In this document: positions 42,101 to 50,594 of the stretch, in pieces
Layout: every line of letters begins with the position of its first letter
Position numbering within the stretch: the first letter of the stretch is position 1
DNA from: Acidobacteriota bacterium
GTDB lineage: Bacteria; Acidobacteriota; Thermoanaerobaculia; Thermoanaerobaculales; Thermoanaerobaculaceae
Reading direction: 5' to 3'
Length of the DNA stretch: 56,441 nt
NCBI GenBank assembly: GCA_016213675.1
Contig: JACQZW010000093.1
Coordinates: 1 to 56,441 of the forward strand
The notes under the pieces: generated by a model
Told to the model about the DNA's origin: nothing
Databases searched by the model: none
What the model saw: only the letters and a program-made list of their open reading frames with translations
Made by a program: the position numbers and the translations under genes

Positions 42101-44125
42101 ATGCGCGGCGGTTGGCTGATCCTGGCCCTGGGCGCGATTTCGGGGTGCGGCGGCGGCGCTGCCGAGGGCGACGCTCCGGACGGCGACGCCGTCACGGACG
42201 GCGATGAGGACGGGGAAACCGGCCGGGACGCCGGCGGCGACGGGGAGGAGGATGCGATTTCGGAGTCGCCCGCGGACATCCCGCCCGACGGGGAGGACTC
42301 GCCGCCCGACGCGACCGATTCGGACGTCGGGGACGGGGAGGCCGGCGGGGACGCCGACGCGGAGGCAGGCGACGCCGATGCCGACGCCGAGGACGGCGAC
42401 GCGTGGTCGGACTGCGATCGGGACGGCGACCGCTACTTTGCCCCGCTCTGCGGGGGCGACGACTGCGATGACACCCGGGCCGATGTCCATCCGCTGGCGC
42501 TCGAGGCGTGCTCCGACGGGGTGGACAACGACTGCAACGGGCGGCGGGACGGCGACGACCCGTTCTGCGATCCCGGTGCGTGCGTGCCGCCGGTGCCCCC
42601 GACCGTGATCACGGGGGACGGCGAGTTCCGGGCGGACTGGCGCGAGACCACCGACTGGTCCGACACGTTCGGCCTCTGGACGTGCATGCTGATGGGGCCG
42701 ATGGTCCCGGCGCACCAGGCGCTGTTCCGGCTGACGCTGGCGGAGGCTCGCGACGTGCGGGTCGAGGTCGTCGACGGAGGGCCCGCGGACGTCGCGCTCG
42801 TCCGCGGCTGCGATCCGGAAACCGCCGTGGCCGGGGAGTGCGTGGAGTACTGGACGGCGGGCACGTTCCGCAACGTGGCCGCGGGAACGTACCTGCTCGT
42901 GGCGCAGTTCGAGGAGTGGACGCCGGACGCGGTGCCGTCGACGCCCGATGTCGCGCTCACCGTGGCCCTGTCCCTGCCGACGCCGCCGCCGGCCAACGAC
43001 CGCTGCGAGGCCGCGGTGGACGTGAGCGCGGGCGGCTCGTTCGCGGGCTCGACGCTCGGCGCCCGGGTCGACTACGAGGCGCCGATGTGCTCGTCGCGCT
43101 CGTTCGCCGACGTGGCGTACGTCTTCACCTTGTCCGCGACGTCGGACGTGGAGCTGGTCGTCACCCCCGCGTTCAATCTGGTGGTCGCCTCCGAATGCGG
43201 CGCGCTGCGGATGACCCACCGGGCGTGCCGCCGGGGGTGGGCGAGCCTGGGCGCGCTGCCGGCGGGGACATACTACGTGCTGGTCGGGGTGCAGAGCGCC
43301 ACCGCGGACGACGCCGGGCCGTTCACCCTGGACGTGCGGATCCGGACGCCGGCGGTGCCGCTGCCGGGGAACCTGTGCCCGGACGCCGTCGACCTCGCGC
43401 CCGGCGCCTCGGTCGCCGGCGAGCTCTTCGGCGGCACGAATTCGCAGGAGACGGCACCGATCCGCGGCTCGGTCTGCCTCTCGACGATCAACGAGGGCGA
43501 CGTGGACGTCTTCTACCGATTCTCCCTGCCCGCGCCGCGACATCTGGAGGTGCGCTTCACCGGCGACACGCTGGTGCACTCCACCCTGTTCACCGACTGC
43601 GCGGACATCCGGACCTCGACCGTCGCTTGCAATGCGGCGCCCTGGACCGGCCCGACGAGCGGCCTGCGGTACCGCGACGCGCCGGCCGGCGACTACCTGT
43701 TGCGGCTCCAGACCGCCTCGACCTCTCCCGCCCCGCCGGGCCCCTACGTGCTGACGCTGGTGGCCGAGACGCCCGATTCCACGTGCTCCGCGCCGGTGGG
43801 GACGGTGAGTGGCCCCGGGTCGACGGAGCTCAGCGGCACCACCGCGGCGAGCTTCGACGACCATCACGGCGCCTGCGGGACGACCACCGCGGGTCCGGAT
43901 GTCGTCTACGCCCTCGACCTGGCCGCCCGCTCGCGCGTGACCATCGACGCCTCCGGGAGCACCGGCGTGGCGGCGTACCTGCGCTCCGACTGCGCGAGCG
44001 CCTCCTCGCAGCTCGTTTGCGCGGATCCCCTGGCGGCGACGACGCTGGAGGCCGGACGGTACTGGCTGATCGTCGATGCCTCGCCGGGCCCCTACTCGGT
44101 GTGGGTGGACCGCATCACGCTCTGA
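42101..44125 (+). CDS. MopE-type lipoprotein with PPC-like domains (674 aa)
   Basis: The signal peptide has lipobox ISGC in LALGAISGCGGG. A ~110-residue Asp/Glu/Gly linker and one MopE unit (CDDTRADVHPLALEACSDGV, then DNDCNGRRDGDD) follow. The remaining ~500 residues form four PPC-like (bacterial pre-peptidase C-terminal) beta domains, each with the ending AGTYLLVAQFEEW / AGTYYVLVGVQS / AGDYLLRLQTAS / AGRYWLIVDASPG. PPC domains bind carbohydrate or aid secretion. It is probably a surface protein. A purine-rich site precedes the ATG. Confidence 0.8.
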   Translation: MRGGWLILALGAISGCGGGAAEGDAPDGDAVTDGDEDGETGRDAGGDGEEDAISESPADIPPDGEDSPPDATDSDVGDGEAGGDADAEAGDADADAEDGDAWSDCDRDGDRYFAPLCGGDDCDDTRADVHPLALEACSDGVDNDCNGRRDGDDPFCDPGACVPPVPPTVITGDGEFRADWRETTDWSDTFGLWTCMLMGPMVPAHQALFRLTLAEARDVRVEVVDGGPADVALVRGCDPETAVAGECVEYWTAGTFRNVAAGTYLLVAQFEEWTPDAVPSTPDVALTVALSLPTPPPANDRCEAAVDVSAGGSFAGSTLGARVDYEAPMCSSRSFADVAYVFTLSATSDVELVVTPAFNLVVASECGALRMTHRACRRGWASLGALPAGTYYVLVGVQSATADDAGPFTLDVRIRTPAVPLPGNLCPDAVDLAPGASVAGELFGGTNSQETAPIRGSVCLSTINEGDVDVFYRFSLPAPRHLEVRFTGDTLVHSTLFTDCADIRTSTVACNAAPWTGPTSGLRYRDAPAGDYLLRLQTASTSPAPPGPYVLTLVAETPDSTCSAPVGTVSGPGSTELSGTTAASFDDHHGACGTTTAGPDVVYALDLAARSRVTIDASGSTGVAAYLRSDCASASSQLVCADPLAATTLEAGRYWLIVDASPGPYSVWVDRITL

Positions 44126-44170
44126 CGGCGGCCGCGGGGAGACGTCGCCGGCCGGGCGGGCGCGGCGCCG

Positions 44171-44560
44171 CTAGCCGGCGAGCTTGCGGACCAGCTCGAG
44201 GAGGGCGGTCTTGTCGATCGGCTTGGTGAGAAAGCCGTCGGGGGGCGGTACCTGGCTCCGCGTGGAGATGAAGGTCTTGAAGTCGTCGGAGACGCCCGTG
44301 ACGATGACGACGGGGAGGTTCTTCGTGGCCGGGTCCGTCTTGATGTCGCGGTAGGCTTTCACGCCCGACTGCTCGGGCATCGTGATGTCGAGCGTGACGA
44401 GATCGGGTCGTCCGGCGCGAATGGACTGGAGGGCCTCCGCCCCGTTGCCGGCCACGCTCGTCTCGTAGCCGTTGTCGGCGAGCAGCGTGGTGAGGAACGT
44501 GCGGACGTCGGGCTCGTCGTCGACGACCAGCACCCTTCGCTTGCGGTTCACATCGGCCAT
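44171..44560 (-). CDS. CheY-like response regulator (129 aa)
   Basis: This is a single receiver domain: RVLVVDDEPDVRTFL (acidic pair), phospho-acceptor Asp in LVTLDITMPEQSG, Thr in VVIVTGVSDD and Lys in GFLTKPIDK. There is no output domain. It begins 30 bases downstream of the DsrK-like gene on the same strand and is likely co-transcribed with it. A receiver tied to redox enzymes may regulate the complex or expression. No sensor kinase is in the window. Confidence 0.9.
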   Translation of the reverse strand: MADVNRKRRVLVVDDEPDVRTFLTTLLADNGYETSVAGNGAEALQSIRAGRPDLVTLDITMPEQSGVKAYRDIKTDPATKNLPVVIVTGVSDDFKTFISTRSQVPPPDGFLTKPIDKTALLELVRKLAG

Positions 44561-44590
44561 GGTCGGTCGCTCCTTTCGCCGCTCCGGCGG

Positions 44591-46192
44591 CTACGCGGCG
44601 CTGAACTCGAGGAAACCCGGCTTCGCGTCGGTCATCGCGTTGACGATCAGCTCCACGAGGCCGCCGTAGTGGATGCCGACCCGTTCTTCGGCCTCGTAGT
44701 ACTTCAGCACGTCGCGGATGGCGCCCTTGCAATTGCTGCACGGGGCGCAGACGTACTTGGGGTGCTTGGGATCGAGGTCGTCCTGGAAGGCCTCGAGGAT
44801 CTGGCGGAACTTGCGGCGCGAGGCGATGCGCGTGCGCCACTCGCCGAAGTTGTTGCCGGACATGATGGCGAAGCCCGAGCCCCCGCCGCAGCAGTAGTTG
44901 TCGACGCCATGCGGCTCCATCTCGCGGAACTTCGGCGCGAGCTTGCGGAGGATGCGCCGCTGCGGCTCGACGATGCCCATCAGGCGGACCACGTTGCACG
45001 GGTCGTGCAGCGTCACGGCGAAGTCGTTGCGCTTGGGGTCGAGCTTGAGCTTTCCGCCGTCGACGAGGCTCTCGATGTACGGCAGCGTACTCTCCACGGG
45101 CACGGCCATGTCGGCCGGGACGACGCGGTTGCCGATGACCATCATCGCCTTGTGCGCGTGGCCGCACTCGCCCATGATGACCTTCTTGACGCCGAGCTTC
45201 GCGGCGGCCTGGACGTGCTTGATGAGCACGCGCGCGTACTGGACGTCGTCGTACCAGAGGCCGTAGTTGATCGCGTCGTACGCGACGGCCTCACTGGAGA
45301 GCGTCCACTTGACGCCGGCCGCGTCGAGGATGATGCCGAAGGCGCCGGGGTTCTCGGGCCAGGCCAGGATCTCGCCGGCGTTGTGCATCAGGAGGATGTC
45401 GGCGCCCTGGACGTCCCACGGCGTCTTGACCGGCAGGCCGGTCTTCGTCGTCATGTCCTCGTCGATGAACTCGAGGTTGTCCTTGACGACCAGCGAGTTC
45501 ATGCCGGTGGACGAGCCGACGCGAAGCTGGAGCATCGAGCCCTTCTCGTGGATCTCCTTGGCGGCGATGCCCAACTCCTGACTGAACAGCTTGCGGATCT
45601 CTCGCGAGATGAGCCCGTTGTCCACGCCGATGGGACAGGTCTGCGCGCAGCGCCGGCAGAGGTTGCAGCGGTAGGACAGCTCGAGCAGCCGGGACACCGT
45701 GGTCCAGTTGAGCTCGATCCCGCCGCGCTGCCAGCGCGAAAGCAGGCCGCCGCCGGAACGGCGCTGGTGGTAGAGGCGGCGCAGGATCTCGGAGCGGAAC
45801 GCCGGACGGTAGACCTCGTTGCGGCCGCTCTCCACGAAGGTGTGGCACGCCTCCGAGCACGTCTGGCAGCGCGCGCAGTGCTCCATGGAGAGCATCAGCG
45901 GGTGGAGGAACGTCCAGTTGTTCTCGGACGTGAACAGCTTGTCCAGCCCGCGCAGGAAGGCGGCGACCAGCTCGTCCTCCTCCTGCTTGTTTTTCGGCTT
46001 CGGGACGCCGACCGCAAGCGTGTCGTCCAGCGTCGCCTCGCGCTCGGTCCGCGCGGTCTGCGAGAGCGGCGTCCAGGGCTTCTCCTCCCACTTGTCGTAC
46101 GGAGGCGGCAGCGGCGGCAGGTCCTTCGGATCGACGTGCGCAAGCTGCTCGGACGGGGTGCAGAAATCACAGAACGGGATGGGGCGGCTCAT
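44591..46192 (-). CDS. DsrK/HdrD-like Fe-S subunit (533 aa)
   Basis: This is the catalytic subunit of a membrane-linked heterodisulfide-reductase-like complex. The N-terminal half has two 4Fe-4S motifs, CARCQTCSEAC and CNLCRRCAQTCPIG. The C-terminal half has the HdrD-type CCG region: HDPC followed 34 residues later by CC in YCCGGGSGF, then CAPCSNCKG 46 residues on, together a noncubane-cluster site. The N-terminus (FCDFCTPSEQL) matches DsrK-type proteins. It would reduce or oxidise a protein or small-molecule disulfide (DsrC trisulfide in DsrK) with electrons from DsrM. It overlaps the DsrM-like gene by four bases. Whether it is true DsrK or a paralogue cannot be told without dsrAB/dsrC, which are not in the window. 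Confidence 0.85.
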   Translation of the reverse strand: MSRPIPFCDFCTPSEQLAHVDPKDLPPLPPPYDKWEEKPWTPLSQTARTEREATLDDTLAVGVPKPKNKQEEDELVAAFLRGLDKLFTSENNWTFLHPLMLSMEHCARCQTCSEACHTFVESGRNEVYRPAFRSEILRRLYHQRRSGGGLLSRWQRGGIELNWTTVSRLLELSYRCNLCRRCAQTCPIGVDNGLISREIRKLFSQELGIAAKEIHEKGSMLQLRVGSSTGMNSLVVKDNLEFIDEDMTTKTGLPVKTPWDVQGADILLMHNAGEILAWPENPGAFGIILDAAGVKWTLSSEAVAYDAINYGLWYDDVQYARVLIKHVQAAAKLGVKKVIMGECGHAHKAMMVIGNRVVPADMAVPVESTLPYIESLVDGGKLKLDPKRNDFAVTLHDPCNVVRLMGIVEPQRRILRKLAPKFREMEPHGVDNYCCGGGSGFAIMSGNNFGEWRTRIASRRKFRQILEAFQDDLDPKHPKYVCAPCSNCKGAIRDVLKYYEAEERVGIHYGGLVELIVNAMTDAKPGFLEFSAA

Positions 46193-47115
46193 TTCTTCGT
46201 CACCTCCTCGGTCGCGACGTCGAGCCAGCTCTTCTTGCCCTCCCCTTGGATGTGCGGCGCACTCCACGAGACCTTCTGGCCGAGAAGCTCCTTGATGCGG
46301 GCGTCCATCTTGCCGCCCTTCTCGTTCACCTTGTCGTCCCACCGGATGTCGTGCCACATGAAGTACTTGGTGAAGAAGTGGGACATGTGCGTCAGGGGGA
46401 TGTACGCGAGGAGTACGCTGCCCAGGACGATCTCGGCGACCACCAGCGGCGGGAACGGGACCCCGCTCTCGAAGTGGAACGTCACCACGCCGTAGAAGAA
46501 GCCGCGCAGCCAGAAGAAGTCGCGGTCCGCCGTCGCCCAGGCGGCCAGCGTGACGCCCGCCGCCGCCAGGAACAGGACGAGGTTCAGGAAGTCGGCCACG
46601 GCGCTGTACTCGCGCAGCACCGGATCCGAAAGCCGGCGCACGAGCAGCGCCAGCGACCCCAGCGCCAGGAGCGCGCAACCCCCCACGCCGGCGATCAACG
46701 TCAACCAATGCAACACCAGACCGAGCCCGTGAGCCCGGGGTCCCACCTCGACGTCCGCCGCCATCGCCAATGCCCCGACCAGCAGCAGGGCGACGAACCC
46801 GGCGAGCACGTACAGCCCGAAGTGGAACGGGAAGGACCGCCACCACAGCGAGCGGTTGTGCTCGTGCACCCCCTTGAGCAGCAGGATTTCCGGAATCATC
46901 ACGCCAAGCTCACCGGCCATCGACGACTCGCGCGGCTTCTTCCACCAGTCGACATGCTCGAAGAACGATCCGCCATACCTGGCGTTCTTCTCGTGCGCGA
47001 CCGGGTACAGCTCCCAACGCAGGTGGATCGGCAAGGATCGGATCTTCAGCGCGCGCACCACCACCGCGATGATGAAAATCACCGCGGCCGCAAACGGCAC
47101 GAGGTACAGGACCAT
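46189..47115 (-). CDS. DsrM/NarI-like cytochrome b membrane subunit (308 aa)
   Basis: Hydrophobic protein with about six membrane segments. The N-terminal helix is MVLYLVPFAAAVIFIIAVVV, followed by the family-typical LPIHLRWELYPVAHEKNARY and SFPFHFGLYVLAGFVALLLV. Several His lie in helices as b-heme ligands (for example VLHWLTLIAG and LTHMSHFFTKYF). It oxidises or reduces menaquinol/quinone and feeds the DsrK-like partner. GGAGGAAGAG precedes ATG 47113-47115, and the stop overlaps the dsrK start. The C-terminus is cytoplasmic and charged. Confidence 0.85.
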   Translation of the reverse strand: MVLYLVPFAAAVIFIIAVVVRALKIRSLPIHLRWELYPVAHEKNARYGGSFFEHVDWWKKPRESSMAGELGVMIPEILLLKGVHEHNRSLWWRSFPFHFGLYVLAGFVALLLVGALAMAADVEVGPRAHGLGLVLHWLTLIAGVGGCALLALGSLALLVRRLSDPVLREYSAVADFLNLVLFLAAAGVTLAAWATADRDFFWLRGFFYGVVTFHFESGVPFPPLVVAEIVLGSVLLAYIPLTHMSHFFTKYFMWHDIRWDDKVNEKGGKMDARIKELLGQKVSWSAPHIQGEGKKSWLDVATEEVTKK

Positions 47116-47175
47116 TTCTCTTCCTCCGCTCCCGCCCCGACGATTCCGTATGGCATGCCCGGTCGGTGAAGTCAA

Positions 47176-47210
47176 TTCTGATTACTATCAGCTACTTAGT
47201 GGTAGTTTGC
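47176..47210 (-). promoter_or_regulatory. candidate promoter for the dsrMK-like operon
   Basis: On the minus strand, TTGCAA and GATAGT are spaced 17 bases apart within an unusually AT-rich patch (about 47175-47212) upstream of the DsrM-like start. Each box matches four of six consensus positions. Candidate only. Confidence 0.3.
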
Positions 47211-47252
47211 AACGTCGCGCAACGCGACCTGGTGTTGCGGAAACAGCGGCGA

Positions 47253-47293
47253 GTTGGTGGCTGGTAGCCAGTGGCTGGTAGCTGGTGGTGGGG
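47253..47293. repeat. intergenic GGTGGCTGG-type degenerate repeat
   Basis: GGTGGCTGGTAGCCAGTGGC followed by TGGTAGCTGGTGGTGGGG: the same repeat family as at 38410-38446, lying just upstream of the dsrMK-like operon. Confidence 0.6.
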
Positions 47294-47328
47294 ACGGGTC
47301 TCGAGCCCAGCTACGAACTCCTGCCGAG

Positions 47329-48429
47329 CTACCGGCTACGAGCTTCGCCTCGGCGCTGGAGCAGAGCGGCAAGGCGCGGGCCGGCGGTACCGCCCGCGCG
47401 AGCGGCGAGAAGCGCGCGACGCACGGCGCGAGAAAGCCCCGTCGCGCTCCGCCCACCGGACCGTGCGCCTGCGAGGAGGCGCGCCAGGTGGTCGAAGGCG
47501 CCGGCGCCGCGAAGAACGGTGCAACTCCGTCTGGGGAGGCCGTCGAGCCCCATGGCGTGCCGCGCGAGCTCGATGACGCTCGGATCGGCTCCGGCGAGCA
47601 TCCAGGCCGCGCAGTAGTTCGGCGCGACGACGACGAGGAACTCGTCGACCGGCCGCAGCGCGGACAACACCGCCGCGAGGCGCTTTTCCGTGCCGACCGC
47701 GCGACGCATGGCGGCGAACGCGCGCGCGCCGAGCCGTTTGCGCTCGGCAGCCACGATCACGAGGTCGGTTGCCGACACGGCGGCGAGCTGCCGTGCGAGG
47801 AGATTCTTCAGGTCGCGGGCGCGGGCGGCTCCTCCGGCCCCGCTGGACGGCTCGCCGGCACGCCCGGGGGAGCGGGCGGCTCCTCCCGCCTCGCTGGACG
47901 GCTCGCCGGCACGCCCGGGGGCGCGGGCGGCTCCTCCCGCCTCGCTGGACGGCTCGTCGGCACGCCGTGCGAGTCGCCCGCCGGTTCCGGCGCCGACGCG
48001 GGAGCCGACGCTGACGACCATCCCGTCGTGCTCGAACGAGGCGGGGATGACGAAGTCGCCGTCCGTCCATGACGCGTCGGCGACGCTCGCCAGGGCCGTG
48101 GCTCCGCGGCGCCGGATCGCGCGGACCGCGGCGAGGACGGCGCGGTTCACCTTCGGATCGTCGGTCGCGGCGTGTACGAGCCACATGCCGCGGACATCGG
48201 CAGGAGCGAACGCGCGGCGCCGCAGCTCGATCCGGCCGCGCGCGGCCAGCCTGCGAATCGCCGGCAACGCCTCGGGTGCGACGACGATCACGCGCGCCCC
48301 GGCCCGCAGGAAGCGGTCGATCCGGCGGGCGGCGACCTTTCCGGCGCCGACCAGGAGCACCTTCCGGCCGTGCAGATCGAGGTGCACGGGGTAGGGCGCC
48401 ACGGATCGCTGCGAGCTTCGCAAGGCCAC
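47329..48429 (-). CDS. precorrin-2 dehydrogenase (siroheme synthase) fused to a degenerate GluTR-like domain (366 aa)
   Basis: The N-terminal half is a CysG/Met8-type NAD-dependent precorrin-2 dehydrogenase: PVHLDLHGRKVLLVGAGKVA, then RRIDRFLRAGARVIVVAPEA and a TDDPKVNRAV motif. It makes sirohydrochlorin, the precursor of siroheme for dissimilatory sulfite reductase. The C-terminal ~150 residues look like the N-terminal domain of glutamyl-tRNA reductase: DEFLVVVAPNYCAAWML aligns with the LSTCNR region, and GAGAFDHLARLLAG with AVxHLxRVAxGL. The catalytic Cys is not in its usual place, so this domain is probably inactive or regulatory. Three copies of a 17-residue repeat join the two halves. 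I chose GTG 48427-48429; the ribosome site is weak and GTG 48442-48444 is possible. Confidence 0.7.
   Translation of the reverse strand: MALRSSQRSVAPYPVHLDLHGRKVLLVGAGKVAARRIDRFLRAGARVIVVAPEALPAIRRLAARGRIELRRRAFAPADVRGMWLVHAATDDPKVNRAVLAAVRAIRRRGATALASVADASWTDGDFVIPASFEHDGMVVSVGSRVGAGTGGRLARRADEPSSEAGGAARAPGRAGEPSSEAGGAARSPGRAGEPSSGAGGAARARDLKNLLARQLAAVSATDLVIVAAERKRLGARAFAAMRRAVGTEKRLAAVLSALRPVDEFLVVVAPNYCAAWMLAGADPSVIELARHAMGLDGLPRRSCTVLRGAGAFDHLARLLAGARSGGRSATGLSRAVRRALLAARAGGTAGPRLAALLQRRGEARSR
47818..47968. repeat. 51-bp tandem repeat, three copies, inside the siroheme synthase gene
   Basis: Three near-identical 51-base units encode RAGEPSSEAGGAARAPG-like linkers. Copy identity at the DNA level is high, so copy number may vary between strains by slippage without breaking the frame. 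Confidence 0.85.
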
Positions 48430-48541
48430 GGGTCCGTCAAACACCCTGCGGGGGGCGGATGTCAACGGGCAGGGGCCGCGGCCCGGCGTGGGATGGAGCG
48501 TCCCGACGGTGCCCAGCCGCGGTGACCCGGCAGGCCCGTCG

Positions 48542-50254
48542 TCACCTCGCCCGGCAGCGCAACGCGGCGGCGGAGCCGGAATCGATGAGCGGCGCACCCG
48601 AAACGCCGATGGCGAGCTGCACTTCGTCGCACCCCCGCGGCGACCAGCCCGCCGGAGCGAAGGTCCAGCCGTCGGCCAACGGCTCGCCGCAGCGCCAGGC
48701 GAACGGATCCCGTGGCGCCTGCCGCACCAGGCACCGCCGGTGCGGCCGCCACCTCTCGTCGAAGGCGACGCCGAGATCGCGCTCGAGCGGCACGCACTCG
48801 CCGTGGGTCCACGGATCGCGGCACGGCTCGAGCCGATCGATGTTCTCCAAGTCGGGAGGGGGAGGGGGGCACCACGCGGCGGGGCACGACGCGTCGAACG
48901 CGCACGGGCGGTCGTCCTCCAGCGTCTCGACCAGCGAACAGTCCGCGCGACAGCTTTCGGCGTCGAACGGCACGTCGAGGTCGTCGACGCACCCGGTCGA
49001 CTCCGGCAGCTCGAGGCCCGCGCGGACGCGGTCGGCCAGGGCGCGGAAGGTGTCTGTCCAGTCCGCGTCGCAGACCGAGTCGACCCACGCGGTGGGGCCC
49101 AGGAGCTGCGCCAGCTCCACCAGCCGCCGGCCGGGAAACGCCATGCCCGTGGACGTCCTGCAAGCCGGGACGAGACCGGTGGGGTCGCCGGGATCGATCC
49201 GCTCCTCCATCATCGTGACATCCAGGCAACGGTCGAGCGTTTCGCCGCTGCCGGCGCACAGCGGAGCATCCGCAGGGATTCCCGTGATGAAGCCGACGGC
49301 GAGGCGGTCGCGCCGTTCCGGCGGCTTGAGCCGCAGGATGTCCACGGCGTAGCCCACGACGTTCTCGAGCAGCTCGGGGTGCAGGTAGCAGCGGATGTTG
49401 AGGAACCCCAGATCGCCCCGGCGCTCGTCGAAGATCTCCGGGTGGTCCGGGAGCACCGAGCCGTCGTTCTCGTCGGTCACGACGAGGAGGATCAACGCGG
49501 CGTCGGGACGCAGGAACCCCTCGTTGCAGCCGCCCTCCTCCGCCTGGGCGCCGACGGCGCGCACGATCGACTTGAGCTGCTGTTCGAAGCCGCACTGCTG
49601 TACGCGGGGCAGGGCGACGCAGGAGTGGAACGCCTCGAAACGCTCCGCGGCCGTCGCCAACTCCTCGGCTCCCGAGAAGGAGAGGAACGCGGGGAGATCG
49701 GTCCCGCAGCCCGCGCGGTCGTCCGAGTCGCGCAGGAAGCAGCCGTCGTGCCCGCGGTCCGAATTCCCGCAGGTGGTGACGCGAAAACCTCCCGTGCCCA
49801 TGTCGGCCGAGGCGATCCCGACGTGGATGCTGGCGACCGGGGCGCGGTCCGGCCAGCCGTCTCCGTCGGCGTCTTCCGGCGACGCCAGCTCGGCGATCAG
49901 TCCGGCCAGCCGCTCGGGCAGCCACGGGCGCTCGGCGTCCATCGAGCCCGAAAGGTCGGCCAGGATGGCGATGTCGACCGCCGCGGCGCCCTCGGGCCGG
50001 AAGACGTGCTCCACCCAGCGGCCCGGGCCGCCCAAGTCGCTGCCCTTGTCCTCGCCGGCCGCCGCGTCGGCCGTGCCGTTCCCGTCCGCCGCCCGCCACC
50101 AGCCGTCGCCGTCGCGGGATCCTGCGTCCGCGTCCGGGACCGCGTGCGGACTCCCGCCGAAGGCATCGTCCGGCGGCTGGATGCACGCGGCCGAGGAAAC
50201 GGCGACGGCGACGGCAGCGACGGCTCGGCGGATTCCACCCCTGCGGCGTGTCAT
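48542..50254 (-). CDS. VWA-like secreted lipoprotein (570 aa)
   Basis: The signal peptide has lipobox SAAC in VAVSSAACIQPP and is followed by an acidic linker. The main domain has IAILADLSGSMDAE, a MIDAS-type DxSxS metal site, with ILLVVTDENDGSV as a later strand, typical of von Willebrand factor A folds. Many Cys (CGNSDRGHDGC, CDADW, CVDD) indicate disulfides outside the cytoplasm. GGAAGGAG precedes the ATG. Though it sits between the sulfur genes, its type matches the surface-lipoprotein group. Confidence 0.8.
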   Translation of the reverse strand: MTRRRGGIRRAVAAVAVAVSSAACIQPPDDAFGGSPHAVPDADAGSRDGDGWWRAADGNGTADAAAGEDKGSDLGGPGRWVEHVFRPEGAAAVDIAILADLSGSMDAERPWLPERLAGLIAELASPEDADGDGWPDRAPVASIHVGIASADMGTGGFRVTTCGNSDRGHDGCFLRDSDDRAGCGTDLPAFLSFSGAEELATAAERFEAFHSCVALPRVQQCGFEQQLKSIVRAVGAQAEEGGCNEGFLRPDAALILLVVTDENDGSVLPDHPEIFDERRGDLGFLNIRCYLHPELLENVVGYAVDILRLKPPERRDRLAVGFITGIPADAPLCAGSGETLDRCLDVTMMEERIDPGDPTGLVPACRTSTGMAFPGRRLVELAQLLGPTAWVDSVCDADWTDTFRALADRVRAGLELPESTGCVDDLDVPFDAESCRADCSLVETLEDDRPCAFDASCPAAWCPPPPPDLENIDRLEPCRDPWTHGECVPLERDLGVAFDERWRPHRRCLVRQAPRDPFAWRCGEPLADGWTFAPAGWSPRGCDEVQLAIGVSGAPLIDSGSAAALRCRAR

Positions 50255-50594
50255 GGCCTGCTCCTTCCGCCTCCGACGCCCCCGCGATGCAAGGACCGCG
50301 CCGGTGGACAGACGGGACACGTCGGGCAGGCCCTCGCCGGGGCGGGGCGGATTGACCGCGACATTCCTGGGGGAGGACAACCGGCCGCTCGACGGACGGA
50401 GTCGGCACGCACCGCCAGACTGCAACGGCGTTGTCGGATCGACGGCAACCTGGTTGATGGTGACGGCGACGGCGGAGCTCCGCGCCAGGACATCTGCGCC
50501 CAGCCCCTCCCCACCTCTCCAGCCGACCTCTCCACCTCTCCTCTTCCGGTCCGGAAGAGGCTGACGCGTCACCCCAAGGTGCGGGATTGGCAGC
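50255..50594. other. intergenic stretch with hairpin
   Basis: About 340 bases lie upstream of the VWA gene and downstream of qmoC. Apart from the hairpin at 50540-50560, no feature is seen. Confidence 0.4.
50540..50560 (-). terminator. terminator-like hairpin downstream of qmoC
   Basis: CCTCTTCC/GGAAGAGG forms a perfect 8-bp stem with a 5-base loop, 34 bases after the qmoC stop. A T run is absent, so termination may be weak or factor-dependent. The position fits the end of the apr-qmo unit. Confidence 0.5.
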
